This document shows, in pieces, positions 50,343-59,042 of a DNA stretch of 64,000 nt. The notes below the pieces were generated by a model, which was given only the letters and a program-made list of their open reading frames with translations, made no database searches and was not told the DNA's origin. Origin of the DNA: Cellulomonas marina (GTDB taxonomy: Bacteria > Actinomycetota > Actinomycetes > Actinomycetales > Cellulomonadaceae); NCBI RefSeq assembly GCF_900111925.1, contig NZ_FOKA01000006.1:62001-126000 (forward strand), given 5' to 3'. Within the stretch, counting starts at the first letter, position 1. Every line of letters begins with the position of its first letter. The position numbers and the translations under genes were made by a program.

Positions 50343-52709
50343 ATGAGACGACCCGCACGCCCCGCCCTGCTCACCGCCGCCGTCGCGCTGGGTGCCGCCC
50401 TGGTGGCCCCGACCGCCGCGGCGGCCCCCGGTCCGACGGTCGTCGGCGACGGGCCGCTGGCGCCGACCGCGACGACGTACACCAACCCGGTCAGCGACAC
50501 GTTCGCCGACACCTACGCCGACCCCGCCGTCATCCGCGGCCAGGACGGCTGGTGGTACGCCTACGGCACCACCGACCCGCTGCGCGAGGGGGAGGGGACG
50601 CGGCACCTGCTGCCGATGTCGCGCTCGCAGGACCTCGTCGACTGGGAGTACGTCGGCGACGCGTTCACCGAGACGACGCTGCCGTCCTGGGCGGACACCG
50701 CCGGCGGCACCGCGCTCTGGGCGCCGGACATCCGGTACGTCGACGGCGAGTACCGCCTCTACTACGTCGTCACCGACACCACGGTGACCGGCGAGCGGGG
50801 CGACGGCGCCATCGGGGTCGCCACCGCGCCCACGCCGACCGGCCCCTGGACCGCCGCGGGCGGCCCGGTGGTCGGCCCGCGGCGCGGGGCGGGCGGACCC
50901 GGCGACTTCCTCTGGACGTTCGACCCGCACCACGTCGCGACGCCGGACGGCGAGGAGCACCTCTTCTACGGCTCCTACTACGGGGGCATCTTCGTCACCG
51001 AGCTGTCCGACGACGGCACCCGCGCGGTCGGCACGCCCACCCGCGTGGCCATCGACAACAAGTTCGAGGGCGCCTACGTCGTGCAGCGCGACGGCTGGTG
51101 GTACCTGTTCGCCTCCACCGCCAACTGCTGCGCCGGCCCGACGACGGGCTACAGCGTGCAGGTCGGCCGGTCGCGGGACCTGACCGGCCCCTACGTCGAC
51201 CGCGAGGGCGTCCCGCTCGACCAGAGCCGCGCCGGCGGCACGCCCGTGCTGTTCCCGAACGGCAACGCCTTCGTCGGGACGGGGCACAACGCGATCACGA
51301 CCGACCTCGCCGGCCAGGACTGGATCGTCTACCACGCCATCGACCGCGCCGACCCGTACCTCGACGGCACGGACGGCATCAACGAGCGGCCCATGCTCAT
51401 CGACCGGCTGGACTGGGTCGACGGCTGGCCGGTCGTCCGGGGCGGCCTCGGCGGCTCCGACGACGCGCAGCCCGGCCCCGTCACCGGCGGTCGCGCGGTG
51501 ACCGGCTTCGACGCGGGCCTGCCCGACGGCCGCGGGACCACCGCGCTGCGCGCCGAGGGCGCCTGGGCGACGGCGACCGACGTCGCCGCCGGCCCGTACG
51601 CCGCCTCGACCGGCGCCGCGACCCTGCTGACCCGCGGCGGCGGCCTGACCGACGTCCGCGTCGAGGCCGACGTCCGGCGTGCCGCGGGTTCGACGGCCAG
51701 CACCACCCTGGCCGCGGCGGTCGGCGGTCGCGGGACGACCCTGCAGGCCGCGAACATCCGGGCGCGGCTCGAGGACGACGCGCTCGTCGTCGAGACGACG
51801 GCCACGGTCCGCGGCCGCACCGCCGTGACGGCTACGCAGAGCGCTCCGCTGCCCCACGGCTTCCAGTCCGACGCCTGGCACGCGCTGGTCCTCGAGGTGC
51901 GTGACGGGCAGGCGCGCGCCGAGCTCAGCCACGCCCGCCTCGGCGACCCGCTCGCGGAGGTCGTCCTCGACCTGCCGCGCGGCACCCGGACGCACGGCGC
52001 CGCCGGTGTCCTCGTCGACGGGCCCGGTGCACACGTCGACGACGTGAGCGTCCTGCCGGCCGCGGTCCCGGTGACCGACGTCGTCGAGCCGCCCGCTCCC
52101 GGCCCCTGGGACCCGGCGCTCGGGGACGAGTTCGACGGCGACACCCTGGCCTCCGGCTGGACCGCCGTGCGCGACCCGCAGGTCCGGGTGGAGGACGGCT
52201 CCCTGGTCTGGCCCACCGAGGCGAAGGACCTCACGGGTGACAGCGACGACGCGGGGCTGCTCCTGCGCGACGCCCCCGAGGGTGACTGGGTGGCCGAGAC
52301 GCGGCTGACCATCGACCTCGGGGTCGAGGAGATCCGCAACTACCAGCAGGGCGGGATCGTCGCCTACGTCGACGACGACGACTTCGCCCGCCTCTCGCAC
52401 GTGGCCATCTGGAACACCCGGCAGACGGAGTTCGGCCGGGAGATCCCCTTCGCGGGCGGCACGCGGTACGGCGGCACGATCGTCGGGCCCCCGGCGGAGA
52501 CGACGTGGCTGCGGCTGACCCGCACGGCCGACGCGGCCGGTGAGCAGGAGGTCCGCGCCTCGACGAGCACCGACGGCATCACATGGGTGCACGGCGGCAC
52601 GTGGACCTTCGACGCCGGTGCCGAGGTCCGCATCGGCCTCGTCGCCCACGGCGGTGCCGGGGCCACCGCGCGGTTCGACCACCTGAGGGTGGCGCCCGCG
52701 AACGGGTGA
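50343..52709 (+). CDS. Secreted glycoside hydrolase family 43 (arabinan-active)
   Basis: A 788-residue secreted enzyme with a Sec signal peptide (residues 1-28). The five-bladed GH43 domain covers about residues 45-375. TYADPAVIRGQDGWWYAYG carries the base aspartate (residue 60), FDPHHVATPDGEEHLFYGSYY the middle aspartate region, and KFEGAYVVQRDGWWYLFAS the acid glutamate. ANCCAGPTTGYSVQVGRS resembles endo-1,5-alpha-L-arabinanases and exo-arabinanases. A linker-like sandwich follows, and the last 190 residues form a concanavalin-like GH43 C-terminal domain (FDGDTLASGW to FDHLRV). The substrate is probably arabinan side chains. A LacI operator and promoter lie 43-92 bases upstream, placing it in the regulon of the repressor at 57805. 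Confidence 0.88.
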   Translation: MRRPARPALLTAAVALGAALVAPTAAAAPGPTVVGDGPLAPTATTYTNPVSDTFADTYADPAVIRGQDGWWYAYGTTDPLREGEGTRHLLPMSRSQDLVDWEYVGDAFTETTLPSWADTAGGTALWAPDIRYVDGEYRLYYVVTDTTVTGERGDGAIGVATAPTPTGPWTAAGGPVVGPRRGAGGPGDFLWTFDPHHVATPDGEEHLFYGSYYGGIFVTELSDDGTRAVGTPTRVAIDNKFEGAYVVQRDGWWYLFASTANCCAGPTTGYSVQVGRSRDLTGPYVDREGVPLDQSRAGGTPVLFPNGNAFVGTGHNAITTDLAGQDWIVYHAIDRADPYLDGTDGINERPMLIDRLDWVDGWPVVRGGLGGSDDAQPGPVTGGRAVTGFDAGLPDGRGTTALRAEGAWATATDVAAGPYAASTGAATLLTRGGGLTDVRVEADVRRAAGSTASTTLAAAVGGRGTTLQAANIRARLEDDALVVETTATVRGRTAVTATQSAPLPHGFQSDAWHALVLEVRDGQARAELSHARLGDPLAEVVLDLPRGTRTHGAAGVLVDGPGAHVDDVSVLPAAVPVTDVVEPPAPGPWDPALGDEFDGDTLASGWTAVRDPQVRVEDGSLVWPTEAKDLTGDSDDAGLLLRDAPEGDWVAETRLTIDLGVEEIRNYQQGGIVAYVDDDDFARLSHVAIWNTRQTEFGREIPFAGGTRYGGTIVGPPAETTWLRLTRTADAAGEQEVRASTSTDGITWVHGGTWTFDAGAEVRIGLVAHGGAGATARFDHLRVAPANG

Positions 52710-52822
52710 TGGGCGGGCCGTCACGTTCGGCCCGTCCTCGCCTATCCTTCCGCCGACCCCGCACCGCGCCTCCGCGGGTCGCCGATCCGGCTCCCGGCGC
52801 CCGCCCCGCAGCAGGTGATCCC

Positions 52823-55474
52823 GTGAGCGCGTCCGCAACCGACCGGACCCCCGGCCTTCCCGGGGGTCCGGAGCGGGTCGCCGCCACCCGGCGCGTGCTC
52901 CCGGCGGTGGGCAGCCCCGTGCTCGACCGCGTCGTGGGGCTGGCGTCGCGGCTGCTGGGTGCGCCGTCGTCGCAGATCTCCCTGCTCGAGGACGTGCAGG
53001 TCGTCGGTGCCGGCCACGGGCCGGGGCCGGACCCGGCGGGGACGCGCAGCCCGCTGGCGGACTCGCTGTGCACGGTGACGGCGGCGGCCGGCGCACCCGT
53101 CGTCGTCACCGACGCGGCGCAGGACGACCGGGTCGCGGACCTCCCGCCCGTGACCGGCGGTGCCGTCGGTGCGTACCTGGGCGTGCCCCTGCGCGGCCAG
53201 CAGGGGCACGTCGTGGGCGCGCTGTGCGTGTTCGACCCGGCGCCCCGGCCGTGGCGGGACGAGGACGTCGCCCTGCTCGACGAGCTGGCGGGCTACGCCG
53301 CCACCGAGCTCGAGCTCGCGGCCCTCGCGGCGGAGTACGAGGCGGACCGCACCCGGTGGCAGCTCGCGGTGCGCGCCGGGGGCGTCGGCACCTTCGACTG
53401 GGACCTGGTGACCGGCGCCCTCGAGTGGGACGACCAGCTCCTGGACATCTTCGGGCTCGAGCGGGGCCAGTTCGGCCGGACGATCGAGGACTTCGTCGCC
53501 GCGTTGCACCCCGACGACCGCCCGCGGGTGCAGGAGGCCCTGCGCGTGGCCATCGAGGCGTGCGACGAGTACGACGCGGAGTACCGCGTCATGCTGCCGC
53601 GGGGCGGTACGCGCTGGGTGCACGCGCGGGGACGGGCCGTCGCGGGCGAGGACGGCACGGCGGTGCGCCTGCTCGGCTCGGCGTACGACACGACGGCCCG
53701 TCGCGACGCGGACGCGCGCGTCGCGCGGGTGCTGGAGACCATGTCGGGCGGCTTCTACTCCCTCGACGAGGAGTGGCGGTTCGGCTACGTCAACGCCGAG
53801 GCCGAGAAGCTCCTCGGGCGCTCCCGGGAGGAGCTGCTCGGCCAGAGCCTCTGGACCGCCTTCCCGGCCACGGTCGGCAGCGTCTTCGAGGAGCAGTACA
53901 AGGCGGCCGTGCTGACCGGCACGCCCGGCACGTTCGAGGCCTACTACCCGCCGCCCCTCGACGGCTGGTACGAGGTCCGGGCCTGGCCCACCGACGAGGG
54001 CCTGTCGGTCCACTTCCACGAGATCACCGCCCGGCACGCGGCGCAGGCCGCCGCCGCGGAGGCCGGACGGGTCGCCGACGAGGCGCGCCGGGTCGCCGAG
54101 GACGCGCAGGGCGCCGCCGAGCGGGCGGCCCGGCGGCTGAGCCTCGTCGCCGCCGTCAGCGCCGACCTCACCGGCACGCTGGACACGGACGAGGCGGTGG
54201 CGCGGCTCGCGCAGCACCTCGTGCCGGCCCTGGGCTCGTGGTGCCTGGTGACGCTGCTCGACGAGCACGGGACCCTGCGGGACGTCGGCTCGTGGCACGC
54301 CGACCCCGACGCGCGCCCGCTGGTGCAGCAGTACCGGCGGCTGCGACTGCCGTCGCTGGACCAGCACTCGTACCTGCACCGGGCGTTGCGCGAGCACCGG
54401 CTCGTGTCCGTGCCGGTCGACGCCACCGAGCACATCGCACCGCTGCTGGCGGGCCCGGCCCAGGACGCGCTGCGTGCGCTGGGGCCATCGGCGGCGTACT
54501 TCCTGCCGCTGCAGGCCCGTGGTCGCGTCGTCGGCATCGTCTCCCTGTTCCGTGGGCCCGACGAGGGCGAGCTGTCCGCCGGGGACCTGCTGACCGCCGC
54601 GGAGGTGGCGGACCGGGCCGGCCTCGCGATCGACAACGCGCGGCTCTACCAGCAGCAGCACCGGATCGCGGAGAGCCTGCAGCGCAGCCTCCTGTCCGCG
54701 CCGGTCGAACCGGACCACGTCGAGATCGTCGTTCGGTACCTGCCGGCCGCGGAGGCGGCGCAGGTCGGCGGGGACTGGTACGACGCGTTCCTGCAGCCCG
54801 ACGGGGCCACGGTCCTCGTCATCGGGGACGTCATGGGCCACGACTCCGATGCGGCGGCCGCCATGAGCCAGGTGCGGACGCTGCTGCGCGGCATCGCGTA
54901 CGCGACGGGGCAGGCCCCCGCGGGCGTCCTGACCGGGCTCGACGCGGCCATGCGTGGGCTCGAGGTCCGGACGCTGGCGACCGCGGTCGTCGCCCGGCTC
55001 GAGCAGTCCGAGGACGAGCGCGAGCGGAGCGTCACCCGGCTGCGCTGGTCGAACGCGGGTCACCTGCCGCCGCTCCTGCTGCACGAGGACGGCACGGTGA
55101 CGGAGCTGCACGGCAACGGCTCGTCGCTGCTGCTGGGGATCGACCCGGGGGTCGACCGGACGGACTCGGTCGTGACCGTGGACCGCGGGACGACCCTGCT
55201 GCTCTACACGGACGGCCTCGTGGAGCGCCGGGACGCGTCGCTCTCCGACGGCATCCGCCGCCTGCGCGAGACCGTCGCGGCGACGGCGACGGACGGCCTG
55301 CGCGGGGCGACCCTGGACGAGCTCGTCGACGGGGTCGTCGCCCGGATGGTGCCGGAGCGTCCCACCGACGACGTCGCCCTCCTGGCCGTCCGGCTGCACC
55401 GCCAGGACCGTCCCCGGCCGGCCGACGCACCGCCGGCCCGGGTGCCGGACGCGCCCCCGGTGCCCGGGGCCTGA
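52823..55474 (+). CDS. GAF-PAS-PAS-GAF-SpoIIE serine phosphatase
   Basis: An 883-residue multi-sensor phosphatase. GAF1 spans about residues 20-165 (SSQISLLEDVQVVGAG, LGVPLRGQQGHVVGALCVFD). PAS1 spans about 175-295 (WQLAVRAGGVGTFDWDLVTG). PAS2 spans about 300-415 (FGYVNAEAEKLLGRSREELLGQ). After a short alanine-rich coiled coil, GAF2 spans about 455-620. The RsbU-type PP2C domain then has ESLQRSLLSAPVEP, GGDWYDAFLQPDG, VIGDVMGHDSDAAA, WSNAGHLPP, LYTDGLVERRD and DDVALLAVRL. All metal-binding aspartates are present. It should dephosphorylate an RsbV-like STAS protein in response to signals sensed by the GAF and PAS domains. GTG at 52823 is used, with AGGTG seven bases upstream. The broken gene at 13683 is a paralogue. 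Confidence 0.9.
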   Translation: MSASATDRTPGLPGGPERVAATRRVLPAVGSPVLDRVVGLASRLLGAPSSQISLLEDVQVVGAGHGPGPDPAGTRSPLADSLCTVTAAAGAPVVVTDAAQDDRVADLPPVTGGAVGAYLGVPLRGQQGHVVGALCVFDPAPRPWRDEDVALLDELAGYAATELELAALAAEYEADRTRWQLAVRAGGVGTFDWDLVTGALEWDDQLLDIFGLERGQFGRTIEDFVAALHPDDRPRVQEALRVAIEACDEYDAEYRVMLPRGGTRWVHARGRAVAGEDGTAVRLLGSAYDTTARRDADARVARVLETMSGGFYSLDEEWRFGYVNAEAEKLLGRSREELLGQSLWTAFPATVGSVFEEQYKAAVLTGTPGTFEAYYPPPLDGWYEVRAWPTDEGLSVHFHEITARHAAQAAAAEAGRVADEARRVAEDAQGAAERAARRLSLVAAVSADLTGTLDTDEAVARLAQHLVPALGSWCLVTLLDEHGTLRDVGSWHADPDARPLVQQYRRLRLPSLDQHSYLHRALREHRLVSVPVDATEHIAPLLAGPAQDALRALGPSAAYFLPLQARGRVVGIVSLFRGPDEGELSAGDLLTAAEVADRAGLAIDNARLYQQQHRIAESLQRSLLSAPVEPDHVEIVVRYLPAAEAAQVGGDWYDAFLQPDGATVLVIGDVMGHDSDAAAAMSQVRTLLRGIAYATGQAPAGVLTGLDAAMRGLEVRTLATAVVARLEQSEDERERSVTRLRWSNAGHLPPLLLHEDGTVTELHGNGSSLLLGIDPGVDRTDSVVTVDRGTTLLLYTDGLVERRDASLSDGIRRLRETVAATATDGLRGATLDELVDGVVARMVPERPTDDVALLAVRLHRQDRPRPADAPPARVPDAPPVPGA

Positions 55475-55506
55475 GCGCCGGCGTCAGCAGGCAGCCCGAC
55501 CGCCCG

Positions 55507-55725
55507 TCACGGCCAGGGGGCCAGCAGCGCGGTGCCGAGCACGATGACGACGGGGATCGACACCAGCCACGCGGCGAGCCCCTGGTCGGAGCTGATGAGC
55601 GGGTCCTGACGGGTGCCGGCGGCGGCCCGCGCGCGGCCCTCGCCGTGGCCGGCCCCGTGCCCCAGCCCGAGGCCGGCTGCCAGGTCGCGCACCCGGTCCC
55701 GGGCCGCGTCGGCCGTGCGCGTCAT
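55507..55725 (-). CDS. Small single-helix membrane protein
   Basis: A 72-residue protein with a charged N-terminal half (TRTADAARDRVRDLAAGLGLG) and a C-terminal hydrophobic helix ending LLAPWP. There is no recognised family. The ATG at 55725 is six bases after TACCGT (55737-55732), an arrangement shared with many real genes here, which is the main support. It is on the same strand as, and 61 bases after, the GH2 gene. Confidence 0.5.
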   Translation of the reverse strand: MTRTADAARDRVRDLAAGLGLGHGAGHGEGRARAAAGTRQDPLISSDQGLAAWLVSIPVVIVLGTALLAPWP

Positions 55726-55786
55726 GGATCGACGGTAACCGCGGCTCCGGAGGGTCGCAGGGCGAGCGGGGACGGCCGGGCGACCG

Positions 55787-57808
55787 TCACACGGACGGGT
55801 CCGCGACGTCCCCGGACGGGCGGGCCGCCCCCTCGTCGACGCCCGTGACGAGCCGCCGCAGCACCGCGACGGGCAGCTTCGGGGAGCGGTCGGCGCGCAG
55901 CAGCCCGTTCGTCTCCTGCCCGGTGTCGGTGAGCTGGGTCCAGCAGAACCCGGCCAGCGGCGCGGCCTCGCGGGCGGCCGCGAGCAGGTCGCCGATGCGC
56001 GCGGCGAAGTCCTCGTCGCTCGTCGCGGTCGAGTAGCCCCAGGCGTCGTGGCGCTCGGCCGCGTAGCTCACGCCGCCGAACTCCGTGAGCATGACGGGCT
56101 GCCCGCGGTCGTGGGTGGGTGCCGCGTCGGCGAGCCGCAGCCGCCGTCCCGCGGGCCCGATGCCCGCCAGCAGGCGGTCCACCGCCTCCGGCGTGCCGTA
56201 CCGCGCGCGCAGCTCGTCCCCGCGCTCGGCGTAGTCGTGCACGGTCCAGATGTCGGAGTCGGTGTGCTCCCAGCCGTCGTTCGACACGACCGGCCGCGTG
56301 GGGTCCAGCGCCCGGGTGAGGTGCGCCAGGCCGAGGCCGTAGTGCTGCTGCGCGACGTCGTGCGCGCCGTGCTGCACGCCCCAGCTCTCGTTGAGCGGCA
56401 CCCACGTGATGATCGACGGGTGCGAGCGGTCGCGGCGCACCAGCTCGAGCCACTCGCGCGTGAGCAGCTCGACCGACCGCGGGGAGTAGGCGTAGGCGTT
56501 GGCCGTCTCGCCCCACACGGTCAGTCCGAGCCGGTCCGCCCAGAAGAGGAACCGGGGGTCCTCCGCCTTCTGGTGCACGCGCGCGGCGTTGAAGCCCAGG
56601 TCCTTGATGAGCTGCACCTCCTGGCGCAGCGCGTCCGCCGAGGGCGCGGCCAGGTGGGTCCCGGGCCAGTACCCCTGCTCCAGCACCGACCGCAGTCGGT
56701 AGGGGCGGTCGTTGAGGAGGAAGGCGCCTGCCGCGACCGCGCAGCTGCGCAGGCCGAGGTAGGAGGCGACGACGTCCGGGGAGCCACCGGGGGCCGACAG
56801 CGTGAGCGTCGCGTCGAGCAGCGTGGGGCGCTCCGGCGACCACAGCAGCTCCTCGTAGCCCTGCCCGTTGGCCTGCCGGGGCAGGTCGACGACGACGTGC
56901 ACGTCGCGGCCCAGGACGCGCACGCGCTGCTCCGCGAGCACGTCCTCGTCGTGCCGTACGACGACGTCCAGCCACGTCCCGGGCACGGGGGGCGACGAGA
57001 GGCGGGCCGTCAGCACGGCCGCCGCCCGCGGCAGATCCGCCTCCCAGGCCAGCTCCTCCAGCGCGAGCGCCGGCACCGCCTCGAGCCAGACGGGCTGCCA
57101 GATGCCCGTCGTGCGGTCGTACCAGATCGAGTGCGACGAGGGCTTCCAGTCCTGCTTGCCACGCGGCTGCACGACGTCGTCGGGGTCGTCCTCGGCGCGC
57201 ACGACGACGACGGCGCCCGTGCCGACGTCGCCTTCACCGCTGCCGCCGACGGCGGCCGTCACGTCGAGCGCGAAGGGTGTCTGCCCGCCCTCGTGCCGGC
57301 CGACGTGCTGCCCGTCCACCCACACGTCGGCGGTGTGGTCCACCGCGCCGAGGTGCAGCACCACCCGGTCGCCCTGCCGGCCCAGCCCCGCGGCGGCCAG
57401 GTCCTCGGCCGTCAGCCGCCGCCGGTACCAGACCACCCGCAGCGGGCCGGGGTCGCCGATCCCCGAGTCCGGCGCCTCCGGCGGGAAGGGCACCTGGATC
57501 GTGCGGTCGAACGGGTCGGCGCCATCCGGGCCGCCCGGGCGCCACCAGCCGGCGTCACGGCCGGCGTCCTGCGGGTCGAGCGCGAAGTCCCACGGCCCGC
57601 ACAGGTCGGCCCAGGAGGGCCGGACGAGCTGCGGGCGGGGGTAGGTGCCGTCGCCGCGCGAGGCGCGCGGCGTCGTCGCGGCGTCCCCGGCCGCGGCCGC
57701 CGGTGGGACGGGGCCCGTCGCGGGGCTCGTCGTCGTGCCCGTCGTGGGGCTCGTCGTCGTGCTCGTCGTGCTCGTCGTGGTGGTCACGGTGGGGGTCCTT
57801 CCGGTCAC
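55787..57808 (-). CDS. Glycoside hydrolase family 2 enzyme
   Basis: A 673-residue GH2 enzyme. After a threonine-rich, low-complexity leader (about 75 residues) comes the sugar-binding jelly roll (WDFALDPQDAGRDAGWW, then VPFPPEAPDSGIGDPG and VWYRRRLTAEDL). An immunoglobulin-like domain and a TIM barrel follow. The acid/base glutamate is in WVPLNESWGVQHG and the nucleophile in VMLTEFGGVSYA. There is no signal peptide, so it probably acts inside on imported oligosaccharides. Activity could be beta-galactosidase, beta-glucuronidase or alpha-L-arabinopyranosidase-like. The GTG start overlaps the TGA of the LacI gene, so the two are coupled and co-regulated. Confidence 0.88.
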   Translation of the reverse strand: MTGRTPTVTTTTSTTSTTTSPTTGTTTSPATGPVPPAAAAGDAATTPRASRGDGTYPRPQLVRPSWADLCGPWDFALDPQDAGRDAGWWRPGGPDGADPFDRTIQVPFPPEAPDSGIGDPGPLRVVWYRRRLTAEDLAAAGLGRQGDRVVLHLGAVDHTADVWVDGQHVGRHEGGQTPFALDVTAAVGGSGEGDVGTGAVVVVRAEDDPDDVVQPRGKQDWKPSSHSIWYDRTTGIWQPVWLEAVPALALEELAWEADLPRAAAVLTARLSSPPVPGTWLDVVVRHDEDVLAEQRVRVLGRDVHVVVDLPRQANGQGYEELLWSPERPTLLDATLTLSAPGGSPDVVASYLGLRSCAVAAGAFLLNDRPYRLRSVLEQGYWPGTHLAAPSADALRQEVQLIKDLGFNAARVHQKAEDPRFLFWADRLGLTVWGETANAYAYSPRSVELLTREWLELVRRDRSHPSIITWVPLNESWGVQHGAHDVAQQHYGLGLAHLTRALDPTRPVVSNDGWEHTDSDIWTVHDYAERGDELRARYGTPEAVDRLLAGIGPAGRRLRLADAAPTHDRGQPVMLTEFGGVSYAAERHDAWGYSTATSDEDFAARIGDLLAAAREAAPLAGFCWTQLTDTGQETNGLLRADRSPKLPVAVLRRLVTGVDEGAARPSGDVADPSV

Positions 57809-58839
57809 GGGCGCGGCGTGCCGCCGGTGCTCTCGCGGACGACGAGGTGGTGCTCGGCGACGGCGTGACGCGGCGGTGCGTCGGGGTCGGTGCGGTGGCG
57901 GAGCAGGAGCTCCAGGGCGGTCTCGGCGATGCTGCGCTTGTCGGGCGCGACGGTGGACAGGCTGGGGGTCGCGTAGCGGCCCTCCTCGACGTCGTCGATG
58001 CCGACGACGACGACGTCCTCCGGCACCCGCAGCCCGCGGTCCCGCAGGGTCCGCAGGGCGCCGAGGGCCAGGAGGTCGTTGAAGCAGAAGACCGCGTCGG
58101 GCGGCTCCGGCAGGTCGAGCAGGGCGTGCATGGCGGCGGCGCCGTCGCTGCGGTGGAAGTCCCCGACGCTCGCGACGAGCTCGGGGCGCAGCGGGTGCCC
58201 GGCCGCCGCGAGCGCCGTCCGGTACCCCTCGAACCGCAGCTCGGCGGTCTCGGCGGGGACGACCCCGCCGGCGGGGTCCTTCGCGCCGATCGCCGCGACC
58301 CGGCGGCGGCCGAGGGACAGCAGGTGGGCCGTCGCGTCCCGCGCCGCGGCCCGGTTGTCGATGGCGACGTGCGGGAACGGCGAGTCGTCGCCCACGTGCT
58401 CCCCGAGCAGCACCAGCGGCGTCGGGTCGAGCCGGTGGCGCAGGTCGTCCGCGGTGAGGGTCAGCGGGCTGAGCACGAGCCCGTCCATGAGCGGGAGGTC
58501 GATGCCGTCGCTCGCCGCGCGCTCCGCCTCCGGCGAGCCGTCGGTCTGCGCGAGCAGGACCGTCAGCCCGCGCGTCTTCGCGGCCCGCACCATCTCGGAC
58601 GCGAGCTCGGCGAAGTACGGCTGCGTCAGCTCGGGCAGGGCCACCGCGACGATCCCGCTGCGCCCCTGCCGCAGGTGCTGGGCCGCCACGTTCGGCCGGT
58701 ACTGGAGATCGATGACGGCCTTCTGCACGCGGTCGCGCGTCTCGTCCGTCGCCCGGCCCTTGCCGTTGATGACGTTCGAGACGGTCTTGATCGACACGCC
58801 GGCGCGCTCGGCGACGTCCTGCAGGCGGATCCGTCCCAC
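57805..58839 (-). CDS. LacI family transcriptional repressor
   Basis: A 344-residue LacI/GalR regulator. The N-terminal helix-turn-helix and hinge read GRIRLQDVAERAGVSIKTVS, NVINGKGRATDETRDRV and LQYRPNVAAQHLRQG. The periplasmic-binding-like effector domain follows with GIVAVALPELTQPYFAEL and AVFCFNDLLALGALRTL. GTG at 58839 is chosen because AGGAGG is eight bases upstream; GTG at 58848 would leave no spacing. It is divergent from the sugar ABC operon and coupled to the GH2 gene. Three copies of a GGTNCAAGGTTTACC operator, in its own promoter region, before the ABC operon and before the GH43 gene at 50343, are its probable binding sites. Confidence 0.92.
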   Translation of the reverse strand: MGRIRLQDVAERAGVSIKTVSNVINGKGRATDETRDRVQKAVIDLQYRPNVAAQHLRQGRSGIVAVALPELTQPYFAELASEMVRAAKTRGLTVLLAQTDGSPEAERAASDGIDLPLMDGLVLSPLTLTADDLRHRLDPTPLVLLGEHVGDDSPFPHVAIDNRAAARDATAHLLSLGRRRVAAIGAKDPAGGVVPAETAELRFEGYRTALAAAGHPLRPELVASVGDFHRSDGAAAMHALLDLPEPPDAVFCFNDLLALGALRTLRDRGLRVPEDVVVVGIDDVEEGRYATPSLSTVAPDKRSIAETALELLLRHRTDPDAPPRHAVAEHHLVVRESTGGTPRP

Positions 58840-58888
58840 CCCGCCCACCTCCTCTGCTCGCCCGTCACCCTGGCAGACGTGACGGATT

Positions 58889-58903
58889 GGTACAAGGTTT
58901 ACC
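58889..58903. promoter_or_regulatory. LacI operator, site near the repressor's own promoter
   Basis: GGTACAAGGTTTACC is the second copy of the 15-base element and lies 50 bases upstream of the lacI start. Its position suggests autoregulation of the repressor, and possibly looping with the site 55 bases away. Confidence 0.7.
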
Positions 58904-58911
58904 CGTTCCGG

Positions 58912-58958
58912 TGGACGCGCCGCGGCAGCGTGCGGTAGGAAGTGGTCCAAGGTTTACC
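58912..58958 (+). promoter_or_regulatory. Promoter and LacI operator of the ABC importer operon
   Basis: TGGACG (58912-58917), 18 bases, then TAGGAA (58936-58941) form the promoter. GGTCCAAGGTTTACC (58944-58958) begins two bases after the -10 box and would block initiation. It is identical in the operator to the site before the GH43 gene at 50343. Confidence 0.78.
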
Positions 58959-59042
58959 CGCGCAGGGCCGTCAGCAGTGCACGGCCGAGGCCCCGCCACG
59001 GCGGCGGGGCGCAGGGCGCACCCCCACCGGAGGAGCTCGAGG

